Shown: one piece after another, positions 26,124-33,929 of the stretch
Layout: each line of letters opens with the position of its first letter
Position numbering within the stretch: position 1 is the first letter of the stretch
From: Amycolatopsis anabasis
GTDB taxonomy: Bacteria > Actinomycetota > Actinomycetes > Mycobacteriales > Pseudonocardiaceae
Assembly: GCF_009765355.1 (NCBI RefSeq)
Contig: NZ_VTHK01000005.1
Span: 124,001-188,000 of the forward strand
Direction of reading: 5' to 3'
Length of the DNA: 64,000 nt
The notes under the pieces: model-generated
Seen by the model: the letters and a program-made list of their open reading frames with translations, nothing else
Told to the model about the DNA's origin: nothing
The model's database searches: none
Program-made: the position numbers and the translations under genes

Positions 26124-27038
26124 ATGACTGAACTGGCCAGGGACGCCGCCGACAAGCTGGACACCGTCAGCTCCGCCGGTGGCCAGCAGACGCTCGACCG
26201 GCTGGTCGCGCTGCTCGACCTGGAGAAGATCGAGGAGAACATCTTCCGCGGGGTCAGCCCGCGGCATTCGCCGGTCCGGGTGTTCGGCGGGCAGGTCGCG
26301 GGCCAGGCGCTCGTCGCGGCCGGTCGGACCGTGCCCGCGGAACGCAAGGTCCATTCCCTGCACGCGTACTTCATCCGCGGCGGCGACCCGAGCGTGCCGA
26401 TCGTCTACGAGGTCGACCGGATCCGGGACGGCCGCTCGTTCACCACCCGCCGGGTGGTCGCGGTCCAGCACGGCAAGGCGATCTTCTCGCTGTCCGCCTC
26501 CTTCCAGAAGGAGGAACCGGGCATCGAGCACACGTCCGAGGAGATGCCGGACGTGCCGGCGCCGGAGTCCCTGCCGACGCTGCGCGAGCGGGTCGAGGGC
26601 TACTTCGGCGAGACCATCGCCGCGCTCCGCGACCGCCCGCGGCCGATCGACATCCGGTACGTCAACGACCCGCCCTGGGTCACCCGCGAAACCGGCGAGC
26701 GCCGCCCGCACAACCGGGTCTGGATGCGCGCTGACGGCAAGCTGCCGGATCTGCAGCTGCTGCACGTGTGCGTGCTCACCTACGCCTCGGATATGACCCT
26801 GCTGGACTCGGTGCTGGCCCGCCACGGCGTCTACTGGGATCTGGACAAGGTGCTCGGCGCGAGCCTGGACCACGCGCTGTGGTTCCACCGGCCGTTCCGG
26901 GCCGACGAATGGTTCCTCTACGACAGCGCGTCGCCGACCGCCTCCGGCGCCCGCGGCCTGGCCACCGGCCGCTTCTTCGCCCAGGACGGCACCCTCATCG
27001 CCACCGTCGTCCAAGAAGGCCTGCTGCGCGTCCTGTGA
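26124..27038 (+). CDS. tesB: Acyl-CoA thioesterase II
   Basis: The protein has 304 residues. It has the double hot-dog layout: an N-terminal half with RVFGGQVAGQALVAAGRT and SLHAYFIRGGDPSVP, and a C-terminal half with DHALWFHRPFRADEWFLY and the TesB end segment GRFFAQDGTLIATVVQEGL. It hydrolyses medium- and long-chain acyl-CoAs. A TAAGGT box about 8 nt before ATG 26124 suggests leaderless transcription. Downstream is a strong inverted repeat (27045-27091). Confidence 0.95.
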   Translation: MTELARDAADKLDTVSSAGGQQTLDRLVALLDLEKIEENIFRGVSPRHSPVRVFGGQVAGQALVAAGRTVPAERKVHSLHAYFIRGGDPSVPIVYEVDRIRDGRSFTTRRVVAVQHGKAIFSLSASFQKEEPGIEHTSEEMPDVPAPESLPTLRERVEGYFGETIAALRDRPRPIDIRYVNDPPWVTRETGERRPHNRVWMRADGKLPDLQLLHVCVLTYASDMTLLDSVLARHGVYWDLDKVLGASLDHALWFHRPFRADEWFLYDSASPTASGARGLATGRFFAQDGTLIATVVQEGLLRVL

Positions 27039-27044
27039 ACGTCC

Positions 27045-27125
27045 CCCAATGCGGCGTTCGGTACCTTCAACGCCCCGAACGCCGCATTGGGTACATCCAG
27101 CGCCCCGAAAGCCACTTTGGGGGAC
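27045..27125. repeat. Amycolatopsis-type intergenic inverted repeat, also terminator of tesB
   Basis: CCCAATGCGGCGTTCGG (27045-27061) and its exact complement (27075-27091) form a 17-bp stem with a 13-nt loop. A further partial unit follows (GCGCCCCGAAAGCCACTTTG). Near-identical modular repeats are common between genes in Amycolatopsis (from memory). Its position right after the tesB stop fits transcription termination. Confidence 0.7.
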
Positions 27126-27150
27126 TCCGGATCCCATACGATTCCGGGTC

Positions 27151-28689
27151 ATGCGTGCCGCTGCACTCGTTCTGCTCCTGATCGCCGCACTGCTCAGCGT
27201 GCCCGGGGGGCGCGCCGATTCAACACAGGCCGGCAACCCGCTCGGCAAGGACCTCGACGCGATCCTCGCCGATCCGTCCCTGGCCGGTGCGGATCCCGGC
27301 CTGGTCGTCCGCAAGGCGAGCACCGGCGAGGTGCTCTACACCCGGCAAAGCGACCGCCGACGCCAGCCCGCGTCGAACGCCAAGCTGCTCAGCGGCGCCG
27401 CGGCGTTCGACGTGCTCGGACCGGACTACCGCTTCCACACCACGGTCGAGTCCACCGGGCGCCGGGCCGGTCCGCTGCTCGACGGGGATCTCTACCTGCG
27501 TGGCGGCGGCGATCCGACCGTGCTGGCCGCCGACTACGACAAGCTCGCGGCCGAGGTGGCGGCGCGCGGAGTGCGCCTGGTGCGCGGCGAACTCCGGGCC
27601 GACGACACCTTCTTCGACCAGGTCCGCCTGGGCTCCGGCTGGGCGTGGGACGACGAGCCGTTCTACTACAACGCGCAGATCTCCGCGCTGACCATCGCGC
27701 CGGACACCGACTACGACGCGGGTTCGATCATCGTGCGCGTGCGTCCCGGTGCACCGGGCGGTCCGGCGGTCGTGGAGCTGGACCCGCCGAACGACTACGT
27801 CCGCGTGGTCAACACCGCGAAGACCACCTCCGGCGGCGCCGCCGCGGTCGCGGTGGACCGGGAGCACGGGACGAACACGTTCACGGTGAGCGGCACGATC
27901 CCGGCCGGGGCGAGCCCGGTGCGGGAGTACCTGGCGGTCTGGGAACCCTCCGGCCTGGCCACCGCGATCTTCCGGGACGCGCTCGCCCGGCACGGCGTGC
28001 GGGTGCTCGGCGGCACCGGTTCCGGTGCGACACCGCCGGGAAGCGCGGTGCTCGCCCGCCGCGATTCGATGCCCGTCGGCGAGCTTGCGACCCCGTTCCT
28101 GAAACTGTCCAACAACATGCACGCCGAGGCCCTGGTGAAGGCCGCCGGTCGGCGATCAGGTGGGCAGGGAGACTGGAAGGACGGGGTGGCGGCGGTCGAG
28201 AAAGCCTTGTCTGGATTGGGAATCGACCCCAATCGTTTGTCTGTTGTGGATGGTTCTGGTCTGTCCAGAATGGACCAGGTGGCACCCGATCAGCTCGCCT
28301 CGCTGCTGCTCGCCGCGCGTTCGAAACCGTGGTTCGACCGGTTCTACGCGGCGCTGCCGGTGGCCGGGAATGCGGACCGGATGGTCGGCGGCACGCTGCG
28401 CACCCGGATGCGCGGCACCCCGGCGGAGGGCAAGGTGCACGCCAAGACCGGCTCGCTGTCCGGGGTGAGTTCGCTGTCCGGTTACGTCACCGCGGCGAAC
28501 GGCGAGGAACTGGTCTTCGCCATGGTCACCAACCAGGCCCTGGGCACCCCGAAGGCCCTGGAAGACGCGGTCGCCGTCCGGTTGGCCCAGTACGCGGGCG
28601 CCGCGGACCGACCGCAACCGCGCGTCACCGCGAAACTGGCTCCGTCCGGGCGCGACGACGTGGAATGCAGCTGGCTCAAAGCCTGCTGA
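27151..28689 (+). CDS. dacB: D-alanyl-D-alanine carboxypeptidase/endopeptidase, PBP4 (peptidase S13) type
   Basis: The protein has 512 residues. A signal peptide covers about 1-22. Penicillin-binding motifs: S75-x-x-K78 (SNAK), SNN near 320 (KLSNNMHAEAL) and KTG near 432 (HAKTGSLSG). The insert between SxxK and SxN is long, as in S13 enzymes. It trims peptidoglycan stem peptides outside the membrane. ATG 27151 is the only start with a following signal peptide. Odd: codons from about 28145 to 28280 (around DGSGLSR) are much AT-richer than the rest of the gene, using TTG, TCT, GGA, AAT, CGT, GTT and AGA. Confidence 0.95.
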   Translation: MRAAALVLLLIAALLSVPGGRADSTQAGNPLGKDLDAILADPSLAGADPGLVVRKASTGEVLYTRQSDRRRQPASNAKLLSGAAAFDVLGPDYRFHTTVESTGRRAGPLLDGDLYLRGGGDPTVLAADYDKLAAEVAARGVRLVRGELRADDTFFDQVRLGSGWAWDDEPFYYNAQISALTIAPDTDYDAGSIIVRVRPGAPGGPAVVELDPPNDYVRVVNTAKTTSGGAAAVAVDREHGTNTFTVSGTIPAGASPVREYLAVWEPSGLATAIFRDALARHGVRVLGGTGSGATPPGSAVLARRDSMPVGELATPFLKLSNNMHAEALVKAAGRRSGGQGDWKDGVAAVEKALSGLGIDPNRLSVVDGSGLSRMDQVAPDQLASLLLAARSKPWFDRFYAALPVAGNADRMVGGTLRTRMRGTPAEGKVHAKTGSLSGVSSLSGYVTAANGEELVFAMVTNQALGTPKALEDAVAVRLAQYAGAADRPQPRVTAKLAPSGRDDVECSWLKAC

Positions 28690-28710
28690 GGGGTTCGCCG
28701 AACACACGGA

Positions 28711-28748
28711 AGGGGCCGGGATCGGTCGGGGGACAATCCCGGGCCCCT
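28711..28748. terminator. Bidirectional hairpin between dacB and the CxxC protein gene
   Basis: AGGGGCCGGGAT (28711-28722) pairs with 28736-28748 with one bulged G and a 13-nt loop. It lies between two convergent stop codons. Confidence 0.7.
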
Positions 28749-28761
28749 CCGCGAGGAAGCT

Positions 28762-29124
28762 TCAGCTCGCGTAGTGCAGGTGCTGCTTCCTCTTCCGGTG
28801 GTGGCTGGTGCTCGGCGGGACGACCGGCTCGTCGCCGATGCCGAGGCGGAGCTGGACGGCCAGGTAGGCGCGGCACGGCGTGCGGCTGCGCTTGCGGAAC
28901 AGCATCCGGGAGAGCCTGCTCCGGCAGGCCGGGCAGCGTCCGCGCGCGTCCGGCTCGTGTTCGGCGAGCACCGCGCGCAACGCCTCGACCAGGATCGGGA
29001 TCTCGGTGAACCCCAGGTTCGCGGCGATCGTCTCGTCCGCGGTGTCAACCGATCGAGTGAGATCGTCCAGTCTGCGATGCACAGAGGCCTGCAGCGGGCC
29101 GACGATGGATTCGCGCTCGAACAC
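28762..29124 (-). CDS. Hypothetical protein with CPAC zinc-finger-like motif
   Basis: The protein has 120 residues. Residues 1-60 are helical and acidic (DLTRSVDTADETIAANLG). A Cys cluster RCPACRSRL and TPCRAYL lies in the middle (three Cys visible), and the tail is very basic (HHRKRKQHLHYAS). No catalytic motif is seen. GTG 29124 is preceded by GGAGGGG. It is divergent from the XRE regulator at 29332, and such proteins often travel with XRE/DUF397 genes in this family (from memory). A DNA-binding or metal-binding accessory role is possible. Confidence 0.7.
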   Translation of the reverse strand: MFERESIVGPLQASVHRRLDDLTRSVDTADETIAANLGFTEIPILVEALRAVLAEHEPDARGRCPACRSRLSRMLFRKRSRTPCRAYLAVQLRLGIGDEPVVPPSTSHHRKRKQHLHYAS

Positions 29125-29331
29125 GTCGTGTCCCCCTCCGCTCCTCTGCCTTCCCCAGCGAACGCCCGGTGAATCGGGCGCATACTGCGAGCGTACAACG
29201 GCATTCTGCAAATTGCAGTCCACCAACCGGGGCGCCTGTCACAGTCGCGACCGTTAAGAGCTCACGGGGTGTGTGAGCGACTGGTTAGATATGACATAAC
29301 TTGGACGCGAAGCTCGACGCGGAGGTGCAGC

Positions 29332-30201
29332 ATGACCCGAGGTCAGGGGCCTACCGTCCGGCGGCGCAGGCTTTCCGGTGAATTGCGCCGGTTGCGGGAG
29401 GCCGCCGAGCTGACCATCGACGAGGTCGGCGAGAAACTGGAATGTTCGGCGTCCAAAATCAGCCGTATCGAAACCGGTCACGTCGGTGTCACTCCGCGTG
29501 ACGTCCGGGATCTGCTCGAGCTGTACGGCATCACCGGCGAAGAGCGGGAGGCCCTGGTCCAGCTCGCCCGCGAGGCCCGCAAACGCGGCTGGTGGCACGC
29601 CTACAACGATCTGTTCACCGGCGCGTTCGTCGGGCTGGAGGCGGACGCCAGCTCGCTGCGGGCGTTCCAGGCCCTGCTGGTGCCCGGGCTGCTGCAGACC
29701 GAGCGCTACATGCGCGCGGTGTTCCGCGCGATGCGGCCGGACGCCGACGACACCGAGGTCCAGCGCCGGGTGGACGCGCGGCTCGCGCGTCAGGAACTGC
29801 TCACCGACCCGTCGCCGCCGCAGTACTGGGCGGTGATGGACGAGGCGGTGCTGCACCGCATGGTCGGCGGTCCGGAGGTGATGTCCGAGCAGTTCGCCCG
29901 GATCCTCGCCATCGCCAAACTGCCCCATGTGACCATCCAGGTGGTGCCGTTCGGCGCGGGCGCCCACCCCGGGATGGAAGGCCCCTTCCTCATCCTGAGC
30001 TTCCCCGAACCGGCCGATCCGGACGTCGTCTACGTGGACAACACCCCGAGCGGCCTGTATTTGGAGATGCCCCCCGAAATCCGGCGGTATTCGATGATGT
30101 ACGACCATTTGCGTGCCGCCGCGCTGCGTCCGGACGACTCGCTCGGGCTGATCGCCGAAACCGCCGCGCGGCTGCCCTTACCGGGACCGAGCAAGAACTG
30201 A
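29332..30201 (+). CDS. XRE-family regulator with DUF5753 domain
   Basis: The protein has 289 residues. The helix-turn-helix lies at about 15-70 (LSGELRRLREAAELTIDEVG, then ECSASKISRIETG), followed by the DUF5753 domain (WWHAYNDLF, LVPGLLQTERYMRAV, QVVPFGAGAHPGMEGPF, VYVDN). ATG 29332 has GGAGG 6 nt upstream. The following gene encodes a DUF397 protein, the usual partner. Streptomyces pairs of this build (WhiJ/BldB-like) govern development and antibiotic production; the pair here may act the same way, with DUF397 as antagonist. Confidence 0.95.
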   Translation: MTRGQGPTVRRRRLSGELRRLREAAELTIDEVGEKLECSASKISRIETGHVGVTPRDVRDLLELYGITGEEREALVQLAREARKRGWWHAYNDLFTGAFVGLEADASSLRAFQALLVPGLLQTERYMRAVFRAMRPDADDTEVQRRVDARLARQELLTDPSPPQYWAVMDEAVLHRMVGGPEVMSEQFARILAIAKLPHVTIQVVPFGAGAHPGMEGPFLILSFPEPADPDVVYVDNTPSGLYLEMPPEIRRYSMMYDHLRAAALRPDDSLGLIAETAARLPLPGPSKN

Positions 30202-30217
30202 CTAAGGAGTGGGGAGC

Positions 30218-30415
30218 ATGGATCGTTCCAGGCTCGAGTGGCGCAAGAGCAGCCATAGCGGAGGCGGCAACGACTGCGTCGAGATCGCCCTGACCAGCGA
30301 GGGAATGGCCGTCCGCGACTCGAAGAACCCCGAGGGCGGCCTGCTGAGGGTCTCCTCCCGGGGCTGGCGCGGGCTGCTCGGCGCCGCCGGCGCGGGCAGC
30401 CTCGACCTCGGCTGA
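30218..30415 (+). CDS. DUF397 protein, partner of the XRE regulator
   Basis: The protein has 65 residues. It has the family signature LEWRKSSHSGGGNDCVEIAL followed by VRDSKNPEGGLL. ATG 30218 lies 8 nt after AAGGAG and 16 nt after the XRE stop, so the pair is co-transcribed. DUF397 proteins are small partners of XRE-DUF5753 regulators and can neutralise them. Confidence 0.92.
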   Translation: MDRSRLEWRKSSHSGGGNDCVEIALTSEGMAVRDSKNPEGGLLRVSSRGWRGLLGAAGAGSLDLG

Positions 30416-30430
30416 ACCAGTTCCACCGTC

Positions 30431-30474
30431 GACCCCTTACCCGGCCGAGCAGGGGCCAGGCCGGGTAAGGGGTC
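30431..30474 (+). terminator. Strong hairpin terminator after the XRE-DUF397 pair
   Basis: A perfect 16-bp stem (30431-30446 with 30459-30474) and a 12-nt loop, 15 nt after the DUF397 stop codon. Confidence 0.9.
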
Positions 30475-30575
30475 GAATCGCGTCCAAGCCTTGGGTGATC
30501 TCCCGATGCCCGGGGCACACCCTCAGGACGACTCTGAGTGTCGCACCGGAAGAGTCGAAAAGAGGGAGAAAGATC

Positions 30576-30779
30576 ATGCGAAACGACTGGATCTTCGACG
30601 CGGTTCAGGCCGAGGTCGCCTACCGCACCGAGGAACTGCGCAAGGCCGGGCGCGGCAGCCGGGTGGTCAGCCCGAAGCGCCGGTGGAAGTTGCCCTGGTC
30701 GAGGTCGACCGAGGTACGGATACCGGAGCAGCGCCGCGGGGAGCACGAGCAGGCCACGGTCGGCACCGCCGCCGGGTAG
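30576..30779 (+). CDS. Small basic hypothetical protein
   Basis: The protein has 67 residues. A helical start (NDWIFDAVQAEVAYRTEELR) is followed by a strongly basic, Trp-containing part (RRWKLPWSRSTEVRIPEQRR). AGAGGGAGAAAG precedes ATG 30576. It lies between the DUF397 terminator and the LAL regulator, 56 nt before the latter. No family is recognised; it may be a small membrane-associated or nucleic-acid-binding protein. Confidence 0.6.
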   Translation: MRNDWIFDAVQAEVAYRTEELRKAGRGSRVVSPKRRWKLPWSRSTEVRIPEQRRGEHEQATVGTAAG

Positions 30780-30835
30780 GGGCGGTCATGCCCGGAGCGA
30801 AATCCGTGGCGGGAATGTCGGTGGGGTAGGTCAGA

Positions 30836-33800
30836 ATGCACCTTGTGCCCCGTCTTGGCTCCGGAATCCCGCTCATCGCCCGCACCGAGGAGATGCGCCG
30901 GCTCCGCACGGCCTTCGCACGCGCCGAGCGTGGGGAGGCCGGTGCGGTGCTGCTCGCCGGCGATGCCGGGGTCGGCAAGACCCGGCTGCTCACCGAACTG
31001 GGGGAGTTCGCCACCGAGCGCGACGCGGTGGTCCTGACCGGCCGCTGCATCGACGTCCGCGAGGGCGGGCTGCCGTACCTGCCGTTCGCCGAGGCGCTGG
31101 CCCCGCTCGCCGGTGCGGCCGACGAGGTGGTCGCGGCGGCCGTCCGGGCGCGCCCGGCGCTCGGTCGCCTGCTCCCGCAGGTCGAGCTGGTGCCGTCGCC
31201 GCCGGGCGCCGAGCACGTTCCGGTCACCTCCGCAGACGCCGAGCCGCTGCGCCGCGTCCGCACCGAGCGCGATCTGGGCCAGCTGCAGCTGTTCGACGCG
31301 GTGCTCGGGGTGCTCACCGAGATCGCCGAGCACCGGCCCGTGGTGCTGTTGCTGGAGGATCTGCACTGGGCCGACGGGTCCACGCGCAACCTGCTGTCGT
31401 TCCTGGTCTCGCGGCTGCGCGCGCAGCGCCTGCTGATCGTGGCCAGCTACCGCGAAGAGGACGTGCACCGGCGGCATCCGCTGCGGGCGCTGCTCGCCGA
31501 ACTGGTCCGGCTGGCCACGGTGACCAGGTTCGAACTGCGGCCGCTCGGCCCCGCCGACGCGCGGGCCTTCGTCGAGGCGCTGGCCGACGAACCGGTCCCG
31601 CCGGACGTGGTGGCCACCGTCGTCGAGCGGTCCGAGGGCAACCCGTTCTTCGCCGAGGAGCTGATGGCGTCGGGCAAGGACTGCACCGATCTGCCCGCCG
31701 GGCTCGCCGAGGTGCTGCTGGCCAGGCTGGAGACGCTGTCCCCGGACGCCCGCCGGGTGCTGCGGGCGATCGCGGTGGCGAGCGAGCCCGTCGCGCACGC
31801 GGCGCTGGTGGAGGTCTCCGGCCTGGGCGAGTTCGAACTCGACGAGGCGCTGCGCGAGGCGGTCCAGCACCACGTGCTGATCATCGAGCGCGGGTTCTAC
31901 ACGTTCCGGCACGCGTTGCTGCAGGAAGCCGTGTACGGCGATCTGCTGCCGGGGGAGCGGACGCGGATGCACGCCGCCTACGCGGCCCGGATCCGGTCCC
32001 GGCCGCAGGGGCGAGGGCATGACGCGAAACTCGCCTACCACAGCCTGCAGAGCCGCGACCTGGTCACCGCGCTGCCCGCCCTGCTGCGGGCGATGGAGGA
32101 GGCCGAGAAGCTCGGCGCGCCGGGCGCCGCGCTCCGGCACGTCGAACAGGCGCTGGAGATCTGGGACGCGGTGCCCCCGGAGGGGCGGCCCGAGGGCATC
32201 GACGAACTCCGGCTGCTGCACGAGGCCTCGTACTTCGCGGGCACCTCCGGGGAGCCGGAGCGCGCGATCGCCTACGCGCGCACCGCGGTGCAGACGCTGA
32301 CCGGCGAGATCGACGCCGAGCGCGCGGCGAAGACGTGGCGGCGGTTCGCCGAGGCCCTGCTCGCCGTGGAAGGCACCCTGGACGAGGCGGTCGAGGCGAT
32401 CGGCCGCGCATGGGAGCTGGTGGCCGACGCGGAACCCAGCGGCGCACGGGCCTGGGTGCTCGCGACCCGGGCCTCGATCCTGCGCGCCATCGACCGGCTG
32501 GACGATTCGGCCTGGAGCGCGCGGACCGCGCTGGCCGATGCCCGCGCGGTGGGCACCCAGGGCGGGGAGGCCGCCGCGCTGATCGTGCTGGGCACGCTCG
32601 CCGATTCCGCGGGGGACAAGGAAGAGGCCCGCGAACGCCTGCGTGAGGCGGAACAGAAGGCCCGGGACGCCGGAGCGCTCAACGCGGAACTGCGGGCGCG
32701 GTACTTCCAGGCCCTGAGCTACGAGGACCAGGCCGAACTGGAACCGGCCATCGCGCTGTACGAGAGCGCCACCAAACAGGCCGAGGAAACCGGGCTGAAC
32801 TGGAGCGCATACGGCCTGGAGGTCCGGGCCAGGCACCTGTTCCTGCGCTACCTCATCGGCGACTGGCCGGACACGTCCGGCGCCGGGCGCACCGGCCGGG
32901 GCGTGTCGAGCGCGGTCGCGGCGAGGATGGCCGCCGCCTGGGCGCCGCTCGTGGTCGCCCGCGGCCAGTTCGCCGTCGCCGAGAAGCTCATCGATTCGCT
33001 GCGCCCGCAGTGGCGGTCCGATATCCAGATCTCGCTCGCCGCCGGAGCCGCGGGCGTCGAGCTGGCCTGCTGGCGGGGCGACCACGCGGGCGCGGTCCGC
33101 CGGGCGCAGGAGGCGGTCGGGTGGCTGGAGGAGTTCGAGCCCTGGCTGCTCGGCGGGATCCGGCTCGGCGCGCTGGGGATCTCGGCGGCCGCGGCACAGG
33201 CGGCGGCCGCGCGAGCCCGGAGCGACGAGGAAACCGCGGCCACCGCGGTCGCCGCCGGAGAAGCGCTCCTGCTGCACGTCCGCCAATGTGTCGAACACGG
33301 CCACCCGCGCGCGGGCACGCTCGGGCCGGAGGGCCGGGCCTGGCTGGCCCGGGCCGAAGCCGCCGCGACCGGGCTGCGCGGTCCCGGTGATCCGGCGCGC
33401 TGGGGCGAGGCGATCGACGCGTTCGGCTTCGGCGCGGTGTACGAGCAGGCCGTCTGCCGCTGGCAGCAGGCGAAGTCGCTGCTCGCCGACTCCGGCGACG
33501 CCGAACTGGCCGCGGAGCGGTTGCGGGAGGCGCACGCGGTGACCGAACGGCTCGGCGCGGTGCCGCTGCGCGACGCGGTGCGCGAGGTCGCCCGCCGGGC
33601 CCGGGTCGACCTGCCCGGCTTCGAACCGGCCGCCGCGCCGCCGCAACGCGACACCGCGGATCCGCTGACCGACCGGGAACGCGCCGTGCTGGAACGGGTC
33701 GCCCTCGGCCGCACCAACCGCCAGGTCGGCGCCGAGCTCTACATCAGCGAGAAGACCGTGAGCGTGCACCTTTCCCGCGTCATGGCCAAACTCGGCGCCG

Positions 33801-33868
33801 CCCGCCGAGCCGAAGCGGTCGCCATCGCCTACGACCGCGGCCTCCTCACCAAACCGACCGTGTCATGA
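30836..33868 (+). CDS. LAL-type LuxR transcriptional regulator (AAA ATPase)
   Basis: The protein has 1010 residues. The N-terminal ATPase shows Walker A GDAGVGKT near 42-49 and Walker B VVLLLEDLHWADGS near 170. A long helical, TPR-like middle follows (KEEARERLREAEQKARDAG and similar). The C-terminal LuxR HTH is at about 942-1005 (LTDRERAVLERVALGRTNRQ, then ISEKTVSVHLSRVMAKLGA). Size and layout match the MalT/LAL class, which bind ATP and an inducer and activate target operons. The start ATG 30836 lies close after a TAGGTC box, so the mRNA may be leaderless. The stop codon is inside the stem at 33861-33915. Target genes are unknown. Confidence 0.93.
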   Translation: MHLVPRLGSGIPLIARTEEMRRLRTAFARAERGEAGAVLLAGDAGVGKTRLLTELGEFATERDAVVLTGRCIDVREGGLPYLPFAEALAPLAGAADEVVAAAVRARPALGRLLPQVELVPSPPGAEHVPVTSADAEPLRRVRTERDLGQLQLFDAVLGVLTEIAEHRPVVLLLEDLHWADGSTRNLLSFLVSRLRAQRLLIVASYREEDVHRRHPLRALLAELVRLATVTRFELRPLGPADARAFVEALADEPVPPDVVATVVERSEGNPFFAEELMASGKDCTDLPAGLAEVLLARLETLSPDARRVLRAIAVASEPVAHAALVEVSGLGEFELDEALREAVQHHVLIIERGFYTFRHALLQEAVYGDLLPGERTRMHAAYAARIRSRPQGRGHDAKLAYHSLQSRDLVTALPALLRAMEEAEKLGAPGAALRHVEQALEIWDAVPPEGRPEGIDELRLLHEASYFAGTSGEPERAIAYARTAVQTLTGEIDAERAAKTWRRFAEALLAVEGTLDEAVEAIGRAWELVADAEPSGARAWVLATRASILRAIDRLDDSAWSARTALADARAVGTQGGEAAALIVLGTLADSAGDKEEARERLREAEQKARDAGALNAELRARYFQALSYEDQAELEPAIALYESATKQAEETGLNWSAYGLEVRARHLFLRYLIGDWPDTSGAGRTGRGVSSAVAARMAAAWAPLVVARGQFAVAEKLIDSLRPQWRSDIQISLAAGAAGVELACWRGDHAGAVRRAQEAVGWLEEFEPWLLGGIRLGALGISAAAAQAAAARARSDEETAATAVAAGEALLLHVRQCVEHGHPRAGTLGPEGRAWLARAEAAATGLRGPGDPARWGEAIDAFGFGAVYEQAVCRWQQAKSLLADSGDAELAAERLREAHAVTERLGAVPLRDAVREVARRARVDLPGFEPAAAPPQRDTADPLTDRERAVLERVALGRTNRQVGAELYISEKTVSVHLSRVMAKLGAARRAEAVAIAYDRGLLTKPTVS

Positions 33869-33915
33869 GGGGACCCCTCCTGACGATTCTTGTCCGGAGG
33901 GGTCCCCTCATGACA
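33861..33915. terminator. 20-bp perfect stem with self-palindromic arms, containing the LAL stop codon
   Basis: 33861-33880 pairs exactly with 33896-33915 around a 15-nt loop. Each arm also contains the near-palindrome GAGGGGACCCCTC, so alternative folds are possible. The TGA of the LAL gene (33866-33868) is part of the left arm; the aldehyde dehydrogenase stop is 15 nt beyond. It probably terminates both convergent genes. Confidence 0.8.
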
Positions 33916-33929
33916 GCGGCGAGCCGGGG

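Noticed and set aside
30620..33769. A 1049-codon open frame on the minus strand
   Set aside because: Antisense to the LAL regulator with recognisable ATPase and LuxR domains; no domain in the antisense frame.
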